NCBI RefSeq assembly: GCF_016863655.1 | Contig: NZ_BOPH01000054.1 | Coordinates: forward strand, 1-64,000 | Direction: 5' to 3' | DNA length: 64,000 bases | DNA from: Virgisporangium ochraceum | GTDB lineage: Bacteria > Actinomycetota > Actinomycetes > Mycobacteriales > Micromonosporaceae | In this document: in pieces, positions 59,609 through 64,000 of the stretch | Layout: each line of letters starts with the position of its first letter | Position numbering within the stretch: the stretch's first letter is position 1 | The notes under the pieces: model-generated | Told to the model about the DNA's origin: nothing | The model's input: only the letters and a program-made list of their open reading frames with translations | The model's database searches: none | Made by a program: the position numbers and the translations under genes

Positions 59609-61021
59609 GTGCGCGTACACGAGTCGATCTATGTCGACGGAGGGTGGGTCGACGCCGACGCCGGCGAGCGCATCGAGGTGCTCAACCCCGCCACCGAGCG
59701 GGTCGTCGCCAGTGTTCCGGCCGCCGGCCCGGCCGACGTCGACGCCGCGGTCGAGTCGGCCCAGAACGCCGCCGACGAGTGGGCGGCCACCCCGCCCGAG
59801 AAGCGGGCCGAGCACCTGGCCGCGCTCCGCGACGCGCTCGCCGCCCGCCGGGACGAGGCCGTCGACACGGTCGTCCGCGAGCTCGGCGCGCCCGTGACGC
59901 TCGCGGAGCGGGTGCACGTCGGGCTGCCGCTGAGCGTGCTCGACTCCTACGTCAAGCTGCTCGCCGAGTACGAGTTCGAGGAGCGCGTCGGCAACTCGCG
60001 GGTGTTCGCCGAGCCGGTCGGCGTCGTGGGCGCGATCACGCCCTGGAACTACCCGCTGCACCAGGCCGTCGCCAAGGTGGCGGCCGCGCTGGCGGCCGGC
60101 TGCCCGGTGGTGCTCAAGCCGGCCGAGGACACTCCGCTGATCGCGTACGTGCTGGCCGACGCCGCCCACGCGGCCGGGCTGCCGCCGGGCGTGTTCAACC
60201 TCGTTCCGGGCACCGGCCCGGTCGCCGGTGAGGCGCTGGTGCGCCACCCCGGGGTGTCGATGGTCTCGTTCACCGGGTCGACCGCGATCGGCGAGCGGGT
60301 CGGTGAGCTGTGCGCCGGGCAGATCAAGCGGGTGGCGCTGGAGCTGGGCGGCAAGTCGGCGAACGTGATCCTGCCGGGTACCGATCTCGGCGGTCCCGTC
60401 GCCAAGGGCGTCGCGAACGCGTTCCTCAACTCGGGCCAGACGTGCAGCGCGTGGACGCGCATGCTGGTCCCCGCCGACCGGTACACCGAGGCCGTCGAGC
60501 TCGCCGCGGCCGCCGCCGCGAAGTACACCTGCGGCGATCCGCGCGACGCGAAGACCCGGCTCGGCCCGCTTGTGAACGCGAAGCAGCGCGAGCGGGTCCG
60601 CGGCTACATCCAGACCGGCGTGCGCGAGGGCGCCACGGTCGTCGCCGGCGGCACGGACGCGCCCCGCGAGGAGGGCTTCTACGTGCAGGCGACGGTGCTG
60701 GCAGACGTGCGGCCCGACGCCACCGTGGCGCAGGAGGAGATCTTCGGACCGGTGCTCGTGGTCCTCCCGTACGGCGACGTCGACGAGGCGGTGGAGATCG
60801 CCAACGGCACCCCGTACGGCCTCGCCGGCGGCGTGTTCGGGCCCGACGAGGAGACGGCGGTGGCGTTCGCCCGGCGCATGAAGGCCGGCCAGATCGACAT
60901 CAACGGCGGCCGGTTCAACCCGCTGGCGCCGTTCGGCGGCTTCAAGCGCTCCGGCATCGGGCGGGAGTTCGGCGCACACGGGCTGGGCGAGTTCCTGGAG
61001 TACAAGTCACTCCAGCTCTAG
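59609..61021 (+). CDS. Aldehyde dehydrogenase, NAD(P)-dependent
   Basis: The protein has 470 residues, near the usual length. NAD-binding TPWNYPLHQAVAKVAAALAA and FTGSTAIGERV lead to the general base Glu in ELGGKSANVILPG and the nucleophile Cys in NSGQTCSAWTRM. The C-terminal PFGGFKRSGIGREFGAHGL is also typical. It oxidises an aldehyde to the acid; the substrate is not clear. The GTG start stands alone with no operon partner, divergent from the EAL-HDOD gene. Confidence 0.93.
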   Translation: MRVHESIYVDGGWVDADAGERIEVLNPATERVVASVPAAGPADVDAAVESAQNAADEWAATPPEKRAEHLAALRDALAARRDEAVDTVVRELGAPVTLAERVHVGLPLSVLDSYVKLLAEYEFEERVGNSRVFAEPVGVVGAITPWNYPLHQAVAKVAAALAAGCPVVLKPAEDTPLIAYVLADAAHAAGLPPGVFNLVPGTGPVAGEALVRHPGVSMVSFTGSTAIGERVGELCAGQIKRVALELGGKSANVILPGTDLGGPVAKGVANAFLNSGQTCSAWTRMLVPADRYTEAVELAAAAAAKYTCGDPRDAKTRLGPLVNAKQRERVRGYIQTGVREGATVVAGGTDAPREEGFYVQATVLADVRPDATVAQEEIFGPVLVVLPYGDVDEAVEIANGTPYGLAGGVFGPDEETAVAFARRMKAGQIDINGGRFNPLAPFGGFKRSGIGREFGAHGLGEFLEYKSLQL

Positions 61022-61170
61022 GCCCGCCTCGGGCTCCCGCGGTAGCGGGCACATGAGTGGCGGGGTAGAGATAGCACTACCTCCAACTCGGGGGCTTACG
61101 GGCCCGACTTTCCCGCGGACGACGCGCAGAGTGAGAAGCGTCGACGTCCCGCTGGAGATCGGAGCCCACG

Positions 61171-61614
61171 ATGCCCCCGGAGATCCGCGCCGCCCTGCTG
61201 CTCTGGCTCACCGCCCTGGTGGTGCTGGAGGCCGGGCTGGGACTGGTCGCGGGCCGTGACGGCATCCGGTTCGTGGCGCTGGCGCTGGCCACGGTGCTCA
61301 CGATCCGCATGGCGGCCGGCCGCAACTGGGCCCGGCACACGCTCACGATCGTCTTCGGACTCGGCACCACCCCGTGGCTCGCCGTCGGCGCCTGGTGGTG
61401 GCTCACCGGCGACGCCGCCGCGTCGCCCACGATCGCGCGCCTGATCGGCGCCGAGCCCGGCGGCCTGACCTCGCTCCTGGTGGCCGCCAGCGTGCTCGCG
61501 CACGTCGCGGCGGTGGTCGCCGCCCTGGTCTACATGTACCGTCCCGCGGCGAATGCGTACTTTCGCCGTGAGGCGCCGACCCTGACCCGGCACGCGCCCG
61601 TCGAGGTCCACTGA
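61171..61614 (+). CDS. Four-helix membrane protein of unknown function
   Basis: The protein has 147 residues with four predicted membrane helices; a Trp-rich segment (GAWWWLTGD) separates two of them, and a short polar tail follows. It was not placed in a family. It lies between the aldehyde dehydrogenase and the TerD gene with sizeable gaps on both sides, so it is likely transcribed alone. Confidence 0.6.
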   Translation: MPPEIRAALLLWLTALVVLEAGLGLVAGRDGIRFVALALATVLTIRMAAGRNWARHTLTIVFGLGTTPWLAVGAWWWLTGDAAASPTIARLIGAEPGGLTSLLVAASVLAHVAAVVAALVYMYRPAANAYFRREAPTLTRHAPVEVH

Positions 61615-61793
61615 GCACCGGTCCCAGGCGTTGTCCCACGACACCCCACACCGGGTCACCGATCTGGTCCGGACCTGGCACACTGCACAGTGGCGCCGGG
61701 CCATTCTCCATGATCAGCTCGCGTGCCCAGCCATTTGCGGGGTAGGCCCCCGAGGTGCCCCGCCGCTAGACGCAACGTATGGAGGATCTCAAC

Positions 61794-62369
61794 GTGGGAG
61801 TCAGCCTCAGCAAGGGTGGCAACGTCAGCCTCACCAAGGCTGCACCGAACCTGACCGCGGTCACGATCGGTCTTGGTTGGGACGTTCGCACCACGACCGG
61901 CGCCGACTTCGACCTCGACGCGAGCGCGATCATCTGCAACGCCTCCGGCAAGGTCATCTCTGATTCACACTTCGTCTTCTTCAACAACCTGCGCTCCCCC
62001 GACGGCGCCGTCGAGCACCAGGGCGACAACCTCACCGGTTCCGGCGAGGGCGACGACGAGCAGGTCAAGGTGAACCTCGCCGGCCTTCCTCCGGAGGCCG
62101 ACAAGGTCGTCTTCACGGTCTCCATCTACGACGCGGAGACCCGCAACCAGTCCTTCGGTCAGGTGTCGAACGCCTTCATCCGCGTGGTGAACTCGGCCGA
62201 CGACAACGAGCTCGCCCGGTTCGACCTCACCGAGGACGCCTCCACCGAGACCGCGATGGTCTTCGGTGAGCTGTACCGCAACCAGGCCGAGTGGAAGTTC
62301 CGGGCCATCGGCCAGGGCTACGCTTCCGGCCTGCGTGGCATCGCTCTCGACTACGGTGTCAACGTCTGA
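61794..62369 (+). CDS. terD: TerD-family stress protein
   Basis: The protein has 191 residues, full length. The family start GVSLSKGGNVSLTKAAPNLT is followed by GWDVRTTTGADFDLDASAI, NNLRSPDGAVEHQGDNLTG and GEGDDEQVKVNL, whose Asp and Glu residues form the calcium sites. It is a Ca2+-binding protein of the tellurite/stress Ter system. A GTG at 61794 with GGAGG eight bases upstream was preferred to an ATG at 61779, since it gives the conserved MGVSLSKGG start. It lies about 120 bp ahead of the DUF475 gene with a hairpin between. Confidence 0.93.
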   Translation: MGVSLSKGGNVSLTKAAPNLTAVTIGLGWDVRTTTGADFDLDASAIICNASGKVISDSHFVFFNNLRSPDGAVEHQGDNLTGSGEGDDEQVKVNLAGLPPEADKVVFTVSIYDAETRNQSFGQVSNAFIRVVNSADDNELARFDLTEDASTETAMVFGELYRNQAEWKFRAIGQGYASGLRGIALDYGVNV

Positions 62370-62388
62370 GGTTTTCTGTCGTGGATTC

Positions 62389-62424
62389 GCGTCGTGCGCC
62401 GGGTGAGAGCCCGGCACACGACGC
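62389..62424. terminator. Hairpin between terD and the DUF475 gene
   Basis: GCGTCGTG pairs with CACGACGC and GCCGGG with CCCGGC with one C-A mismatch between. The stem is 14 bp with a 6-nt loop. It may attenuate transcription, making TerD more abundant than the membrane protein. Confidence 0.55.
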
Positions 62425-62490
62425 CGCCATTTCGTGTGTAGTGCGGATGGCGTCCCACGTCAGGGCACCGAGCCGCTAGGGAAGGCCCTC

Positions 62491-63702
62491 TTGTCCTTTA
62501 TACGTACGTTCTTCTGGTCCTTCGTGGTGACCGTCGCCGGTCTCGCGGGCGGGTTCTGGTACGGCACCGGTCACCCGCACGACCAGGGGGCCATGGCCGC
62601 CGGGTTCACCGCCCTCTTCCTCGTCGCGATCCTGTGCATCCTCGAGATCTCGTTCTCGTTCGACAACGCGGTGATCAACGCGACGATCCTGCGCCGGATG
62701 TCGAAGTTCTGGCAGACGATCTTCCTGACCGTCGGCATCCTGATCGCCGTCTTCGGCATGCGGCTGATCTTCCCGTTCCTGCTGGTCAGCGCGAGCGCGG
62801 GCATCAGCCCGTGGTCGGCCGTCGAGTTGGCGCTCGGCAGCGAGGCCGACCAGGAACGGTTCGCCAACCTGTTGACGGACGCCCACCCCACCATCGCCGC
62901 CTTCGGTGGCATCTTCCTCCTCATGATCTTCCTCGACTTCATCTTCGAGGAGCGTGACTTCGTCTGGCTGCGCTGGCTGGAGCGCCCGCTGGCGAAGATC
63001 GGCAAGCTCGACCAGCTTTCGGTGGTCATCGCGCTGACTGTGATCGCCGTCGCCGGCGAGTTCCTGGCCGCCGACGAGGACCGCACCCGGGTACTGCTGG
63101 CCGGCGTACTCGGTCTCCTGACGTATCTCCTGGTCAACGGCCTCAGCGACCTCTTCGCCGTCGAGGAGGAGGACGACGAGGAGGAAGACGAGGACAAGGC
63201 GGTCGCGAAAGAGGTCGCGGCCGACGCCGAGAAGGTTCGCGAGGGTCAGATCTCTCCCGGACGGGCCGCGGGGCAGCTCGCGGTGGCCACCGGGCGCGCG
63301 GCGTTCTTCCTGTTCCTCTACCTGGAAGTGCTCGACGCCTCGTTCAGCTTCGACGGTGTGGTCGGCGCGTTCGCGATCACGCTCGACCCGTTCGTCATCG
63401 CGATCGGCCTCGGCGTCGGCGCCATGTACGTCCGGTCGATCACGGTCTACCTGGTCAACCGGGGCACGCTCGACAACTACGTCTACCTGGAGCACGGCGC
63501 GCACTGGGCCATCGGTGCCCTGGCCGTGATCCTGGTGCTCACGATGAAGTGGCACATCCCCGAGGTTGTCACCGGCCTCATCGGTGTGGCGTTCATCGGT
63601 GCGTCGCTCTGGAGTTCGGTCCGGCGTAACAAGAAGGTGGCGGCCGGTCAGGTGAGCGCCGACACAGACGACGACGAAGACCGAGAGCTGGCCAAGGTCT
63701 AG
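62491..63702 (+). CDS. TerC-like integral membrane protein (DUF475 family)
   Basis: The protein has 403 residues. Seven or more membrane helices include LEISFSFDNAVINATILRRM and the later LEVLDASFSFDGVVGAFAI, the paired acidic SFD motifs of the TerC/DUF475 group, which is tied to metal or calcium movement. A cytoplasmic loop (about 215-270) is packed with Asp and Glu (VEEEDDEEEDEDK), a plausible metal-binding stretch. TTG at 62491 with GGGAAGG upstream gives the family N-terminus; the in-frame extension to 62434 reads as leader sequence. It belongs with terD to a Ter-type cluster. Confidence 0.85.
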   Translation: MSFIRTFFWSFVVTVAGLAGGFWYGTGHPHDQGAMAAGFTALFLVAILCILEISFSFDNAVINATILRRMSKFWQTIFLTVGILIAVFGMRLIFPFLLVSASAGISPWSAVELALGSEADQERFANLLTDAHPTIAAFGGIFLLMIFLDFIFEERDFVWLRWLERPLAKIGKLDQLSVVIALTVIAVAGEFLAADEDRTRVLLAGVLGLLTYLLVNGLSDLFAVEEEDDEEEDEDKAVAKEVAADAEKVREGQISPGRAAGQLAVATGRAAFFLFLYLEVLDASFSFDGVVGAFAITLDPFVIAIGLGVGAMYVRSITVYLVNRGTLDNYVYLEHGAHWAIGALAVILVLTMKWHIPEVVTGLIGVAFIGASLWSSVRRNKKVAAGQVSADTDDDEDRELAKV

Positions 63703-63717
63703 TCGACGAACCGAAAA

Positions 63718-63756
63718 ATCTTGGACTCCCGGGCGACACGTCCGGGAGTCCAAGAT
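63718..63756 (+). terminator. Hairpin terminator of the DUF475 gene
   Basis: ATCTTGGACTCCCGG (63718-63732) pairs perfectly with 63742-63756, followed by an A+T-rich ATATTT. It lies 15 bp after the stop. Confidence 0.85.
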
Positions 63757-63955
63757 ATTTACGGGGTATCAAGGTTGACGCGCTATCGTGCGCCGAAGCA
63801 GCCGACATAGACCTCGGCAAGGACGTCCGGACCCCTCCGGCAGAGACGAAAGGCGGCGTGCACCACACCCCGACCGAGGCGTTCGGCGGGCTCCCGGCGC
63901 CGCTGGCTCCGGGTGCCACGCACGCGCCACCTTCTTCACCAAGACGAGGTCGCCG

Positions 63956-64000
63956 ATGCGCCACTTCCAGCAGTTGCCCGAATCGCAGGCAGCGATGCTG
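63956..64000 (+). CDS. Start of a gene running off the window, unidentified
   Basis: Fifteen codons reading MRHFQQLPESQAAML follow a GAGG site (63946-63949) six bases upstream of the ATG at 63956. The beginning MRHF recalls CitE/HpcH-like proteins that accompany TerD genes in actinobacterial Ter clusters, but 15 residues cannot prove this. The gap before it (63757-63955) holds no other gene. Confidence 0.4.
   Translation, partial: MRHFQQLPESQAAML

Noticed and set aside
1..64000. tRNA, rRNA, transposase, integrase or phage genes
   Set aside because: None was recognised on either strand by eye. Small RNAs without protein-like signals could still be missed.

Overview
The window is very G+C-rich, with third codon positions almost always G or C, many GTG and TTG starts, tightly packed genes and frequent overlaps of start and stop codons. 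Gene content points to a filamentous or soil actinobacterium, most likely of the Micromonosporaceae type. The signs are a Ser/Thr kinase with a cellulose-binding-like ectodomain, an F420-type luciferase-like oxidoreductase, SpoIIE/STAS partner switching, an SCO5389-like protein, MMPL and TerD/TerC families, and a form I aerobic CO dehydrogenase. The genus is inference. No rRNA, tRNA, CRISPR array, insertion sequence, phage or plasmid gene was seen. The window reads as ordinary chromosome with a few repeat-bearing gaps.

Left part (0-10 kb): a LysR regulator is divergent from a six-gene operon coxM-coxS-coxL-coxF-coxD-coxE. CoxL carries the form I active-site motif AYACSFR, so this should be a true molybdenum-copper CO dehydrogenase (energy from atmospheric CO) and not merely a xanthine-oxidase relative. 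CoxF has an added C-terminal YHS metal-binding domain. An Nramp-like membrane protein follows on the same strand.

10-31 kb: mixed housekeeping and accessory genes: methyltransferase, beta-propeller protein, winged-helix protein, secreted M15 peptidase, GNAT, DUF885 peptidase, GGDEF-EAL protein, TetR with a divergent MMPL exporter, L,D-transpeptidase, LVIVD-repeat secreted protein, DUF305 protein, a membrane PAS receptor without an output domain, a Ser/Thr kinase, and a two-gene unit of an unrecognised Rossmann-like protein plus a serine hydrolase.

31-41 kb: fused TRAP permease, acyl-CoA dehydrogenase with TetR, HxlR divergent from a hotdog thioesterase, a P-loop kinase/F420-oxidoreductase fusion, a DctA-type symporter, a phosphopantetheinyl transferase pair and an XRE regulator.

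41-47 kb: three AIM24-family proteins in one operon, the first fused to a TerD domain. Divergent from it are a MinD/CooC-like ATPase, preceded by an ECF-sigma-like promoter, and an SCO5389-like protein. A gene-free stretch of about 650 bp follows, with tandem repeats, a dispersed repeat and a long palindrome. Then come a 39-residue membrane peptide and a cold-shock protein.

47-54 kb: MFS transporter, then a B12-binding protein with the CarH-type Wx9EH signature, overlapping a GAF-SpoIIE phosphatase and divergent from a STAS protein. Together they suggest a light- or B12-responsive partner switch. EcsC-family protein and a streptogrisin-like protease follow.

53-64 kb: a PAS-GGDEF-EAL protein with both catalytic sites degraded, GNAT, a CAP-domain protein, an EAL-HDOD protein, an aldehyde dehydrogenase, and at the right edge a TerD, a DUF475 (TerC-like) membrane protein and the first 15 codons of another gene.
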